Shown: positions 45,458 through 54,202 of the stretch, piece after piece | Layout of the letters: each line of letters starts with the position of its first letter | Position numbering within the stretch: position 1 is the stretch's first letter | NCBI GenBank assembly: GCA_963826975.1 | Contig: CAWGZJ010000027.1 | Location: 124,001-188,000, forward strand | DNA from: Palsa-883 sp963826975 | GTDB lineage: Bacteria > Pseudomonadota > Alphaproteobacteria > Acetobacterales > Acetobacteraceae | Direction of reading: 5' to 3' | DNA: 64,000 nt | Position numbers and translations under genes: made by a program | The notes under the pieces: model-generated | Told to the model about the DNA's origin: nothing | Database searches by the model: none | What the model saw: the letters and a program-made list of their open reading frames with translations, nothing else

Positions 45458-48400
45458 ATGAAACAAGCTAATGTAAGTCAGGGGCAGACGACCCGGCCGC
45501 GATCGAGCCGACATGCTTTGCCGGCCCGCGCCCCGCCGCCTGGATCCGGGAACTTCTCGGTTGTCGGTATCGGCGCATCGGCGGGCGGCCTGGATGCGTG
45601 CAGAAAACTCGTGGACGCGCTGCCAGCCAATATCGGCATTGCCTTCATCCTGATCCAGCATCTCGATCCGACCCACGAAAGCATGATGGTGGACCTGCTG
45701 GCCAGCCACACATCCATGGCCGTGCATCAGGCGACCGACGGCATGAAGCTGGCACGCGACCAGCTCTATGTCATCCCGCCCGGAACCTATCTCGCTGTCG
45801 GCGATGGTGTCCTGCGCCTGTCGCAGCCGCAAGCGCGTCACGGAGCGCGCCTGCCATTCGACTTCCTGCTGCATTCGTTGGCCGAGGCTTACGGCCCGCG
45901 CGCCATCTGCGTGATCCTTTCGGGATCAGGTGCCGATGGCAGTCTCGGGCTGAAAGCCGTGCACGAAAAAGGCGGGCTCGTCATCGCACAGGACCCCAAT
46001 GAGGCTGCCTATGACGGCATGCCGAGCAACGCGATCATGACAGGCGTGGTCGATCTGGTGCTGCCGGTCGCCAAAATTCCCGATGCACTGATCAAATACG
46101 ATCGGCGAATGGGTTTCGCCGGCATGCCCGATAAGCTGTTGCCGCCGGACCGGGCGCGCGACTGGCTGCCCGAGTTCATCGATCTCCTGCGCACCAAGAC
46201 CGCGCACGATTTCACCCTGTACAAACCGGGCACGCTGCATCGCCGGATCGAGCGGCGCATGGCGATGGTGGCGATCAAGCCTGATGGCATGGAGCGCTAT
46301 CTCGATCTGCTTCGCCGAGACGCCGGCGAACGCGACCTGCTTGCCACCGACCTGCTCATCAATGTCACCAGTTTCTTCCGTGATCCGAAGGTGTTCGAGC
46401 TTCTGGCGGCGAAGATCATTCCTACAATGATACATGACCAGTCCGATCACCCGATCCGCGTCTGGGTCGCCGGATGCAGCACGGGCGAGGAGGCATATTC
46501 CCTTGCCATGCTCTTTCGCGAGAGCCTTACCGAGGCAAAAAGCAACATCAAGGTGCAGGTCTTCGCCTCCGACGTCGATCCGGATGCCGTCGCAAGTGCC
46601 CGAGAAGGCCTGTACCCGCCGACAATCGAGGCAGATGTATCTCCGACACGACTTGCCCGATTTTTTTCCAAGGAAGACCACGGATACCGGGTCTTGCCGG
46701 AACTGCGCTCGATGGTGATCTTCACGGTGCAGGATGTGCTGACGGACCCACCGTTTGCTCGCCTCGACATGATCTCCTGCCGGAACATGTTGATCTATCT
46801 GGGTGCCGAGGCCCAGACCAACGTCATCGCATTGTTCCATTTCGCGTTGCGCAAGGGCGGCATCCTGCTGCTTGGCGGTTCGGAGACGGTCGGCAATGCC
46901 GACGGCCGTTTCGACGTCATCTCCAAACCGGAACGGCTGTACCGCCATATCGGACTTAGCCGACCGGGAGAATTCGGCTTCTCCAGGGGTTTCGGTGACG
47001 GCGTGCGGGTCCCGGCGCGGCCGGGTTCGGGGCACGCGCCATCGCGTCACGCCGCTCTCGCCGATCTGTGTCGCCGCCTGGTGATGGAGACCTATGCGCC
47101 CGCGGCGGTGCTGATCAATCGCAAGCATGAGTGCCTCTATTCCCTGGGACCGACGGATCGCTACCTGCGTGTCGCGCCCGGGCACCCAACGCACGATGTG
47201 CTCGCCATGGCGCGCCAGGACCTGCGCATCAAACTGCGGTCGGCAATCCAGCAAGCCAGCCAGCAGAACACCCGCGTCGTCATTGGTGGTGGCCGGGCGA
47301 CGCATAGCGGAGGCGCGATTTCGTTCGGTATCGATGTGCGGCCGGTTGTGAGCCAGAATGAGGAACTGCTGCTGATCTGCTTTGTTGACGAACCGGCGAC
47401 CGGGCAGGCGCACGGTCATCCCGTCACGCCGCTGGAGCTGCCGCGGGTCGCCGCGCTTGAGCACGAGCTGGAAATCACCCGGACGGAGTTGCAGGGCGCC
47501 ATCCACAACCTGGAAATATCCGCCGAGGAGCAGAAGGCGATCAACGAAGAGGCGTTGTCCGTCAATGAAGAGTATCAGTCCGCGAACGAGGAGCTACTGA
47601 CCTCGAAGGAAGAGTTGCAATCGCTCAATGAAGAACTCACCGCCCTCAACAACCAGCTTCAGGAGACGCTGGAGCGGCAGCGCACCACCTCCGATGATCT
47701 GCAAAACGTCCTGTACAGCACCGATGTCGCGACGATCTTCCTCGACACCAGGCTGCATATCCGTTTCTTCACGCCAGCCACCAGGTCGCTGTTCAGCGTG
47801 ATCCCAAGCGACATCGGGCGGCCGCTCGCGGACCTTAACTCATTGGCTGCCGACAGCACCCTGCTGACCGATGCCAACGCGGTGATGCACTCCCTGACGC
47901 CGATCGAGCGGGAAATCGAAGCGCAGAACGGCGCCTGGTATATCCGCCGCGTATTGCCATACCGTACCCAGGACGACAGGGCAGAGGGCGTCGTCATTAC
48001 CTTTGCCGACATCACCGAGCGGCGCCGCGTGGCGGACGAGTTGGGCGCGGCCAAGCGGCAGGCGGACCTCGCCAATGTCGCGAAGTCGCGTTTTCTCGCT
48101 GCGGCGAGCCATGATCTCCGGCAACCCTTGCAAACACTGGCCCTGCTTCAGGGGTTGCTGGCGAAAACCGTCGAGGGCGACAGAGCGCAGAAACTGGTCG
48201 CCCGCATCGACGAAACACTCAGCGCGATCTCCGGCATGTTGAACACGCTGCTCGACATCAACCAGATCGAGGCCGGCACGGTTCACACCGATATGGCCAG
48301 CTTTCCGGTCGACGCGCTGTTTGGCCGGCTTAAGGATGAGTTCACCTATCCCGCACAATCGAAACGGCTTGCCTTGCGGGTGATCTCCTGCGGCCTTTCG

Positions 48401-49915
48401 ATCCACAGCGACCAGCGTCTGCTTGAGCAGATAATCCGCAACCTGCTGTCGAATGCGATAAAATACACCAAGCGTGGCAAGGTGCTGCTGGGTTGCCGCC
48501 GGCACAAGGAAATGCTCAGCATCGAGGTCTGGGACACCGGAATCGGCATTCCCGATGAGGAACTTCACGCGATCTTCGAGGAGTACCACCAGCTCGACAA
48601 TCCCGCGCGCGAGCGAAGCCGTGGCCTTGGCCTTGGTCTCTCCATCGTGCAGCGCCTTGGCAGGTTGCTGGGCCATCGGGTTCGCGTCCGCTCGTGGCCG
48701 GGCAAGGGCTCGGTCTTCGCCATCGAGGTCTCGCTTACGCCAGGCGCGGGACCGTCGGAGCTCAAACCGGATCACGACCACGCCGTCGGCGATGCGGTCG
48801 CGGATGTTCGACGGGACGATTTTATCCTGATCGTCGAGGACGATCCCGAGGTGCGCGAGCTGCTTGAAGTCTTGCTCAAGAAAGTAGGTTATCGCGCGGC
48901 TGTCGCGTCCGACGGCGTCGAGGCACTTGATCTGGTGGCACGCGGGATCGTCCTGCCCGACCTTATTCTGGCGGACTACAATCTGCCGAACGGGATGGAT
49001 GGGCTCGAGGTCACCACCAAGCTTCGCGAGAAACTCGGTCGTGAAATCCCGGCAATCATTCTGACCGGCGATATATCGACCGGCATCGTGGGCCGGGTCG
49101 CATTGATGCACTGCATTCAGCTCAACAAGCCGGTAAAGTTGAAGGAGCTGACGCAAGCCATCCAGCACCTGCTGCCGGCGGCGCCGTCTGTCGTGCGCCA
49201 GCCCTTGCCGCGGCCGCACCCCGCCGAGACCGTCAACAGTCCCGGGCCGGCCGTGATCTTCATCGTCGATGACGACGACCAGGTACGCCAGACGATTCGC
49301 GAGGTGCTCGAAGACGATGGCCGGCACGTCGAGGATTACGCGGCGTGCGAATTGTTTCTCGAGGCCTTCCGGCCCGGCCGCGAATCGTGCCTGTTGATCG
49401 ATGCCTACCTGCCCGGAATGAACGGGCTGGAATTGCTGCGCCGGCTGCGCGAGGCGGGCCACGATCTGCCAGCCATCATGATCACCGGCAACAGCGACGT
49501 GCCGATGGCGGTGCAAGCGATGAAAGCTGGCGCTTCGGACTTCATTGAGAAGCCGATCACCCGTCAGGAGTTGCTCGACAGTGTCGGGCGTGCTCTCGAA
49601 CAGTCGCGGGACTCGAGCAAGCTGTCCGCCCGGCAAGAGGACGCGGCGCAACACGTCGCGGGTCTCACGTCGCGACAGCGCCAGATCATGGAGCTCGTGC
49701 TGGCTGGCCATCCCAGCAAGAACATCGCCGCGGATCTCAGGATCAGCCAGCGCACCGTTGAGAATCATCGTGCCTCGATCATGCGGAAGACCGGTACGAA
49801 GTCGCTTCCGGCGTTGGCCCGGCTGGCCCTTGTCGCCGTCGGAAACGACGTCGACGCGCCGCGCGTCCGCGCGGGCACACCGGACGCCGCCGGCCGGCAG
49901 CCCGCCAGTAGGTGA
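45458..49915 (+). CDS. Multi-module CheB-CheR-PAS-histidine kinase-REC-REC-LuxR protein
   Basis: A 1485-residue cytoplasmic protein. Modules in order: CheB methylesterase (35-205; Ser41, His68, Asp160); CheR methyltransferase (220-500; SAM-binding VAGCSTGEEAYSLAM); a Glu/Gln-rich coiled coil (660-745); PAS (745-860); HisKA with His885 (ASHDLRQP) and HATPase (980-1092; DTGIGI, GLGLGLS); receiver 1 (1122-1240; Asp1173); receiver 2 (1266-1385; Asp1315); and a LuxR/FixJ-type HTH (1402-1460). It could sense, autophosphorylate and bind DNA in one chain. All key residues appear intact over 4.5 kb. There are no methyl-accepting proteins nearby, so the Che modules probably act inside this pathway. Confidence 0.93.
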   Translation: MKQANVSQGQTTRPRSSRHALPARAPPPGSGNFSVVGIGASAGGLDACRKLVDALPANIGIAFILIQHLDPTHESMMVDLLASHTSMAVHQATDGMKLARDQLYVIPPGTYLAVGDGVLRLSQPQARHGARLPFDFLLHSLAEAYGPRAICVILSGSGADGSLGLKAVHEKGGLVIAQDPNEAAYDGMPSNAIMTGVVDLVLPVAKIPDALIKYDRRMGFAGMPDKLLPPDRARDWLPEFIDLLRTKTAHDFTLYKPGTLHRRIERRMAMVAIKPDGMERYLDLLRRDAGERDLLATDLLINVTSFFRDPKVFELLAAKIIPTMIHDQSDHPIRVWVAGCSTGEEAYSLAMLFRESLTEAKSNIKVQVFASDVDPDAVASAREGLYPPTIEADVSPTRLARFFSKEDHGYRVLPELRSMVIFTVQDVLTDPPFARLDMISCRNMLIYLGAEAQTNVIALFHFALRKGGILLLGGSETVGNADGRFDVISKPERLYRHIGLSRPGEFGFSRGFGDGVRVPARPGSGHAPSRHAALADLCRRLVMETYAPAAVLINRKHECLYSLGPTDRYLRVAPGHPTHDVLAMARQDLRIKLRSAIQQASQQNTRVVIGGGRATHSGGAISFGIDVRPVVSQNEELLLICFVDEPATGQAHGHPVTPLELPRVAALEHELEITRTELQGAIHNLEISAEEQKAINEEALSVNEEYQSANEELLTSKEELQSLNEELTALNNQLQETLERQRTTSDDLQNVLYSTDVATIFLDTRLHIRFFTPATRSLFSVIPSDIGRPLADLNSLAADSTLLTDANAVMHSLTPIEREIEAQNGAWYIRRVLPYRTQDDRAEGVVITFADITERRRVADELGAAKRQADLANVAKSRFLAAASHDLRQPLQTLALLQGLLAKTVEGDRAQKLVARIDETLSAISGMLNTLLDINQIEAGTVHTDMASFPVDALFGRLKDEFTYPAQSKRLALRVISCGLSIHSDQRLLEQIIRNLLSNAIKYTKRGKVLLGCRRHKEMLSIEVWDTGIGIPDEELHAIFEEYHQLDNPARERSRGLGLGLSIVQRLGRLLGHRVRVRSWPGKGSVFAIEVSLTPGAGPSELKPDHDHAVGDAVADVRRDDFILIVEDDPEVRELLEVLLKKVGYRAAVASDGVEALDLVARGIVLPDLILADYNLPNGMDGLEVTTKLREKLGREIPAIILTGDISTGIVGRVALMHCIQLNKPVKLKELTQAIQHLLPAAPSVVRQPLPRPHPAETVNSPGPAVIFIVDDDDQVRQTIREVLEDDGRHVEDYAACELFLEAFRPGRESCLLIDAYLPGMNGLELLRRLREAGHDLPAIMITGNSDVPMAVQAMKAGASDFIEKPITRQELLDSVGRALEQSRDSSKLSARQEDAAQHVAGLTSRQRQIMELVLAGHPSKNIAADLRISQRTVENHRASIMRKTGTKSLPALARLALVAVGNDVDAPRVRAGTPDAAGRQPASR

Positions 49916-50173
49916 TTTCCGACCCTGTCGTGGCGGCTTGATCGACCCCACATGCCACGATAGTTCGTGACGATAGAATGACGATTTTGCACTGAAGCTG
50001 ATCGCGGACCGCGATCGGGCCTGATGCAAGGCGGTCTCTAAGGTAGGCCGACCGGGCGCAGGATCGATCGTGACCGACCGGCACAAATGCATCGATCCCG
50101 TTCCGGCGCCGGCCTTATGCGATGCGCGCGCCAGATACGACAAGGGTTGGTGCGGTCTTTGAAGGAGGCACAC

Positions 50174-50344
50174 ATGAAAACGACATTGATGACGCTGCTG
50201 CTGCTGTCGCTTGCCCTGACCGGATGCGTCGTCGCACCGGGTCCCGGTTACGGTGGTCCGGGTTACGGTGGTGTTGTTTACGGTGGTCCTGTTTACGTTG
50301 GCGGCCGTCCCGGATACTATGGAGAGCATTCATATTACCGCTAG
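50174..50344 (+). CDS. Small glycine/tyrosine-rich lipoprotein
   Basis: A 56-residue protein. The signal peptide MKTTLMTLLLLSLALTGC ends in a good lipobox (LTGC, Cys18). The mature part is repeats of GYGGP, VYGGP and similar. GAAGGAGG lies before the ATG. Probably an outer-membrane or cell-surface lipoprotein in the stress/envelope group; function unknown. Confidence 0.8.
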   Translation: MKTTLMTLLLLSLALTGCVVAPGPGYGGPGYGGVVYGGPVYVGGRPGYYGEHSYYR

Positions 50345-50713
50345 TTACCCGCAAGGTTAATGCCCGGGGGCCGGCATGACGGGGTGCAGGGCCAATGGGG
50401 CAATCGTTCCGGCACCCGGTATAAGTCGCGACCTTTGTCGCGTTGCTCCCTCGCTTGGCGCTGCCGCACCAAGCGGCGGCGCGGCGCGGATCGAACGGCA
50501 CTCGACTCGGTTCATACTCGCGCGGATTTGCATGAGTAGTTTCCGAGTCTGGCAGATCCGCCGGCCGCCCAATACCGTCATGCCTTTACAATAATATCGC
50601 AGATCAACAGCATCCTCCGGATGCGGATCCCGGTATCGATGGGAACGAAACCAGCAGGCGGCGTCAATCCTGACCGATGGCCGCGGGCTGTACGTCACCG
50701 GCAAGGAGCGATG
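50345..50713. other. 369-base gap with repeat fragments
   Basis: No gene. It holds a copy of the TGAGTAGTTTCCGAGTCTG motif (50533-50555) and nearby AATACCGTCATGCCTTTACA, loosely like hairpin B of the composite repeat. It is probably a decayed repeat. No clear promoter was identified for the downstream gene. Confidence 0.4.
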
Positions 50714-51283
50714 ATGAACCATTCTCCCGCAAGCCTTCCGTGGGAGGACGCCATGAAGGAGGCCGACCTGGTTCTCGACGGCTATACAGTGAGTTCCCGG
50801 GGCACGTGCATGACGCGCATTGGCCCCGCGTTCGTGATGCGTGACGGCACCCATCGTTGCGTTCGTGTCCCGGTGGCCACCACCGATGCGATGGCGCTCG
50901 GCGCCATATGGGCGGACTTCAGTCGTAACGTAATCGACATGTCTGCAAATGGCAATGCGAATACACCCGCCAGGAACGATGCAGCCTGGCGAGGAACCGC
51001 AGCTGTCAAGGACGCCGCTCTTGTGCTGGATGGTTATACGGCCAGCGCGCGCGGTGTGTGCCTGGCTCGCGTCGTCGGACATTACGTCACACGCGACGGC
51101 GTCCGCCGCTATATCCGATTTGTCGTCGACACAGTCGACCCGATGAAGCTCGGGACGGCTTGGGCCGCCTTCAGTGGCGCCGCGGGATGGGTGCGCCCGG
51201 CTTCCGAAGTGCGTGTGGAGACCTTGAACCAGCCCCTCGACCCTTGGGCCGATGGCGGCAAGCAACGCAGGGCGTCTGCCTAG
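50714..51283 (+). CDS. Protein with two tandem copies of an unknown ~60-residue domain
   Basis: A 189-residue protein made mostly of an internal duplication. Unit 1 begins KEADLVLDGYTVSSRGTCMT and unit 2 KDAALVLDGYTASARGVCLA; both continue with a VMRDG or VTRDG turn and end LGAIWADFS or LGTAWAAFS. They are joined by a short N/A-rich linker. AAGGAGCG favours ATG 50714. There is no signal peptide or membrane helix. I do not recognise the family. Confidence 0.75.
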   Translation: MNHSPASLPWEDAMKEADLVLDGYTVSSRGTCMTRIGPAFVMRDGTHRCVRVPVATTDAMALGAIWADFSRNVIDMSANGNANTPARNDAAWRGTAAVKDAALVLDGYTASARGVCLARVVGHYVTRDGVRRYIRFVVDTVDPMKLGTAWAAFSGAAGWVRPASEVRVETLNQPLDPWADGGKQRRASA

Positions 51284-51352
51284 GGCATCAATTGATCCGG
51301 CGTCGACGGCGCAGCCCGGCCGTCGCGCTCGGACGTGGAATAAAGGTGTATC

Positions 51353-51520
51353 ATGGGACTGCTTCTTCTCATCATCGTTCTGGTCCTGGTGTTCGGCGGC
51401 GGAGGCGGCTACTACGGTTACAGTCGCTACGGCGGACGTGGGGCCGGCGGGATTCTTGGCCTCGTGGTGGTCATTCTGCTCGTGGTTTGGCTTGTCGGCG
51501 GAATACCTTTGAACCATTAA
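51353..51520 (+). CDS. DUF3309-like small membrane protein
   Basis: A 55-residue protein: hydrophobic helix (LLLLIIVLVLVFGGGGG), a YYGYSRYGG turn, and a second helix (ILGLVVVILLVVWLVGG). This two-helix glycine-rich layout matches the small DUF3309-type proteins common in alphaproteobacteria; the assignment to that family is from memory of the pattern. AAAGG precedes the ATG. A relative lies at 54203. Confidence 0.7.
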   Translation: MGLLLLIIVLVLVFGGGGGYYGYSRYGGRGAGGILGLVVVILLVVWLVGGIPLNH

Positions 51521-51673
51521 CCGCCCGCTGTCCCGACCGTCCTGGCGAGTAGCGTGCAGCCATTGCTCTCGCATTGCTCCCCCGCAAGGGCTGCGGCTAT
51601 TCGACGGTGACCAGCCTGTCGATTGGGACGCTGCTCGAACCGGCCGACGAAAGGTTTGACCATCCGGCGCTGC

Positions 51674-51730
51674 CCCCCCGTCATGCCGGGCCCCCGGGCG
51701 CTTGACCCGGCGGCCCGGCATGACGGGGGG
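51674..51730. repeat. Perfect 19-base-arm palindrome
   Basis: Arms CCCCCCGTCATGCCGGGCC (51674-51692) and its exact complement (51712-51730) flank an inner CCGGG/CCCGG stem around GCGCTTGAC. Similar CGTCATGCCGG arms form part of the 54919-55010 palindrome, so these are related dispersed repeats rather than local terminators; no T-run follows. Confidence 0.9.
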
Positions 51731-51765
51731 TATCGTCGAAGTGCGATCATTCCGACACCTCGTAT

Positions 51766-51907
51766 GATACCAACCGCCGAAATCGTTGACCCTTCCAGCG
51801 ATTTCGGCGGTTGGTATCGCGCGCCGGGTTGCCCGCTGGAATCAGAGGGCGGCAGCGCACCGAACAAAGACCCATACCAACGGTCATGCTTTATGACGGT
51901 CGGTATG
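51766..51907. repeat. Composite two-hairpin repeat, copy 2
   Basis: Hairpin A (51766-51818) has 23-base arms starting GATACCAACCGCCGA with one G.T wobble. Compared with copy 1, arm position 12 changes G to C and its partner changes C to G, keeping the pair; position 16 changes a G.T wobble to an A-T pair. Hairpin B (51873-51907) has 15-base arms with two mismatches. The middle segment is about 80% alike between copies. Confidence 0.9.
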
Positions 51908-52112
51908 AGTAGTTTCCGGGGCTGCCTGCACAACGTCCCCGGCCCCATGTTGGCAATTGTTGGGGCCTTGGATCGGACCGCCACCCTTCGGTCAATCGCA
52001 AGCAAAACAACTCCGCGGGCGGCTCGCCAGGGGCCCGGCATCCGATAGCAAACGCAGCCCCGGCGACGCGGACGGATGCGTACTCAAAACCTTTCCCGTC
52101 GCAGTGAGGAAT

Positions 52113-53429
52113 ATGATGATCATCGCCAAATCCCTGCCTCTCAAGAGCGTGTTGCTCGCCGCAACGATACTCGCGGTTCCGTTGATCGCGGCAGCGCCGA
52201 CCCCGGCGCACGCGCAGGTGGCGCTCGGCGTCTCGATCCAGATCGCGCCGCCGCTGCTGCCGGTCTACGTTCAGCCGCCGATGCCCGAGGTCGGCTACAT
52301 GTGGACCCCGGGCTATTGGGCCTACGGAACGGTTGGCTACTATTGGGTGCCGGGCACCTGGATCCAGCCACCGAGTGTCGGCGTGCTTTGGACCCCGCCG
52401 TATTGGGGCTGGGCAAGCGGTGCCTACGTCTTCAATAGCGGCTACTGGGGCCCGCATGTTGGCTTCTACGGCGATGTCAACTACGGGTTTGGCTACGGTG
52501 GCAACGGCTACGAAGGCGGCCGCTGGAACAACGGCAGCTTCGCGTACAACCGATCGGTCAATAATTTCGGATCGGTCCAAGTCCAAAACACCTATGAACA
52601 GAACGTAACCGTCGTCAACCGCTCGAACGTCAGCTACGTGGGGGGCGCGGGCGGATTGAAGGCCGAGCCAACCGCCGAGCAACGCGCGTTCGCGAACGAC
52701 AGGCACACCCCGGCGACCGCGGAGCAGACGCAGCACGCCACCGCCGCTGCCAGCAATCCGGAGTTCGCGGCGAGCCACAACAATGGCCATCCGACGATCG
52801 CCGCCACATCGCGTCCCGCGCAGTTCGAGGGCGCGGGTGCCGCCCACCCGACACCTGCCAGCGCCGCCGCACATCCGATCGCGCCGGCCACCGCCGCGCA
52901 CCCTGCGGAACACGCCGCCGAGCCTGCCACCGTCGCGCATCCGGCTGAACACGCCGCTGAGCCGGCCACCGCCGCGCACCCTGCCGCACACGCCGCCGAG
53001 CCGGCAGCCGTCGCGCACCCTGCCGAACACGCCGCTGAGCCCGCCACCGTTGCGCATCCGGCTGAACACGCCGCTGAGCCGGCAGCCGCCGCGCACCCTG
53101 CCGCACACGCGGCCGAGCCCGCCGCGGTTGCACATCCCGCCGCGCATACCGCTGCGCCCGCGGCGGCGCATCCGGCGGCCGCGCAGCCGGCTGAACGTGC
53201 GCCCGCGCCCGCCGCACCGCATCCGGCGGCAGCGCGCGCCGTCGCGCCCCCGGCAACGCACCAGGCAGTAACGCACGCGGTCGCGCCTGCGGCACCGCAC
53301 CAGGCAGTAACGCGCGCGGTCGCACCTGCGGGAGGGGGCGCGGCCGTGCATCCGGCGGTCGTGCACACGGCTGCGGCTGCCCCGCACGCAGCTCCAGCCC
53401 CCGCGGCGAAGACCGAGGAGAAGAAATAA
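52113..53429 (+). CDS. Exported YXWGXW-repeat protein with long His/Ala/Pro/Glu repeat tail
   Basis: About 438 residues. A signal peptide (VLLAATILAVPLIAAAPTPA) precedes a Tyr/Trp/Gly-rich domain with YMWTPGYWAYGTVGYYW and TPPYWGWASGAYVFNSGYWG, the YXWGXW pattern of bacterial surface proteins. From about residue 262 (52896-53168) come seven near-identical 13-residue repeats AHPAEHAAEPATV, then a looser A/H/P-rich tail ending KTEEKK. ATG 52113 or 52116 follows GAGGAAT. Probably cell-surface; a metal-binding role for the His-rich tail is speculation. Confidence 0.85.
   Translation: MMIIAKSLPLKSVLLAATILAVPLIAAAPTPAHAQVALGVSIQIAPPLLPVYVQPPMPEVGYMWTPGYWAYGTVGYYWVPGTWIQPPSVGVLWTPPYWGWASGAYVFNSGYWGPHVGFYGDVNYGFGYGGNGYEGGRWNNGSFAYNRSVNNFGSVQVQNTYEQNVTVVNRSNVSYVGGAGGLKAEPTAEQRAFANDRHTPATAEQTQHATAAASNPEFAASHNNGHPTIAATSRPAQFEGAGAAHPTPASAAAHPIAPATAAHPAEHAAEPATVAHPAEHAAEPATAAHPAAHAAEPAAVAHPAEHAAEPATVAHPAEHAAEPAAAAHPAAHAAEPAAVAHPAAHTAAPAAAHPAAAQPAERAPAPAAPHPAAARAVAPPATHQAVTHAVAPAAPHQAVTRAVAPAGGGAAVHPAVVHTAAAAPHAAPAPAAKTEEKK
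52896..53168 (+). repeat. 39-base in-frame tandem repeat, seven units
   Basis: Seven consecutive 39-base units within the YXWGXW gene encode AHPAEHAAEPATV with small variations (AEH or AAH; PAT or PAA). Units are similar in DNA as well as protein, so copy number probably varies between strains by slippage or recombination without breaking the frame. Confidence 0.85.
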
Positions 53430-53631
53430 GCAGTGCTGGGCGGGCACGACGGTCGGAACGTCCGCTGACGACAACCCGCTCACCGCCGTATTGATCGGTG
53501 GCGCATTGACCGGCGGCGCGCATGGCGCCGCCGGCGGTGCTGTGGCCAGCCAAGACGAGCATAAGCCATCCGATCGGGCGCTGATGCCAGAGCGGGCGAT
53601 CGCCGATCATCCAGACCGACACGGAAGGACC

Positions 53632-53790
53632 ATGACTATGAGAAACACACTCTCGATCGCCCTGACCCTGCTGATGCTGATCGTTTCGGTGCCTTTGCTG
53701 GGTGCCTGTCACGCCACCGCGGGCGCCGGCGAGGACATCTCCGCCACCGGCAACGCGTTGACCAACAGCGCCGAGAAGCACACGCCGTAA
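53632..53790 (+). CDS. Entericidin-type small lipoprotein
   Basis: A protein of about 51 residues. TLLMLIVSVPLLGAC is a lipoprotein signal with lipobox LGAC, followed by HATAGAGEDISATGNAL, the conserved entericidin A/B core (G-x-G-x-D-I-x-x-x-G). Entericidins are membrane lipopeptides linked to stationary-phase and stress responses. ATG 53632 and 53638 are both possible after GGAAGGA. Codons upstream (53470-53631) read like a glycine-zipper fragment (IGGALTGGAHGAAGG) but form no convincing gene. Confidence 0.85.
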   Translation: MTMRNTLSIALTLLMLIVSVPLLGACHATAGAGEDISATGNALTNSAEKHTP

Positions 53791-53813
53791 GCACCGACAC
53801 GCTCCCGGACGAC

Positions 53814-53873
53814 CACCTCGAGCGCCGGCACCCCGAGCGCCAGCACCCCGAGCGCCAGCACCTCGAGTGCCGA
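53814..53873. repeat. 15-base tandem repeat, four units
   Basis: Four head-to-tail units of CACCCCGAGCGCCAG with small changes lie between the entericidin and CsbD genes. They do not belong to a supported gene. Confidence 0.85.
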
Positions 53874-54018
53874 TCCGACACAATCCGAAGATCGCGGTCG
53901 AAGAAGGCAGCGAGCCAAGACGTGGAAGGCAGGGACGCGACCTGTCTGCGTGGCTCGATCTTTCTCCACCCGCGTCCGGCCTGCCCTCGATCGACCACAC
54001 AAGCAAGGACCCAACAAC

Positions 54019-54189
54019 ATGGACAAGGACAGAGTGCTCGGTGCTGGCAAGCAAATGATCGGCTCCATAAAGGAAATGGTCGGCCGGCTCACCGGCGATG
54101 CCAAGCTGAAAGTCGACGGCAAGGCCGATCGAGTTGAAGGCAAGCTGCAGAACGCTGTCGGAAGTGCGAAAGACACGCTGAAGCGTTAA
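54019..54189 (+). CDS. CsbD-family stress protein
   Basis: A 56-residue CsbD protein: GAGKQMIGSIKEMVGRLTGD followed by KADRVEGKLQNAVGSAKDTL, the two charged helical repeats of the family. CsbD-like proteins are small, very abundant under general stress, and of unknown mechanism. It starts at ATG 54019 and is followed after 13 bases by a DUF3309 gene. Confidence 0.93.
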   Translation: MDKDRVLGAGKQMIGSIKEMVGRLTGDAKLKVDGKADRVEGKLQNAVGSAKDTLKR

Positions 54190-54202
54190 GCTTCTCGAAT
54201 TC

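Larger units (their letters stand above)
51521..52112. other. 592-base repeat-rich gap
   Basis: There is no credible gene on the plus strand, and minus-strand frames here are shadows of the GC-rich repeat gene downstream. The region holds the perfect palindrome at 51674-51730, copy 2 of the composite repeat (51766-51907) and a third copy of the TGAGTAG motif (51906-51928). Confidence 0.6.

Noticed and set aside
45926..47506. Minus-strand frame of 526 codons opposite the CheB/CheR region
   Set aside because: His/Arg/Asp-rich shadow with no family resemblance.
50000..50016. GATCGCG/CGCGATC hairpin after the sensor gene as a terminator
   Set aside because: Stem of seven with no T-run, 85 bases past the stop; could be chance in GC-rich DNA.
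47840..50329. Long minus-strand open frame of 829 codons opposite the sensor kinase
   Set aside because: It has no recognisable domain and overlaps strongly supported kinase and receiver modules; it is explained by codon bias at GC-rich third positions.
50642..50665. GGAAC-N16-GTC resembling an EcfG general-stress promoter before the duplicated-domain gene
   Set aside because: The -10 GTT is not matched exactly, and I found no comparable site before the other stress genes, so one near-match is not enough.
53470..53631. Glycine-zipper-like reading frame before the entericidin gene
   Set aside because: Only one IGGALTGGAHGAAGG stretch, no start with a ribosome site and no signal peptide; mentioned only as a possible remnant.
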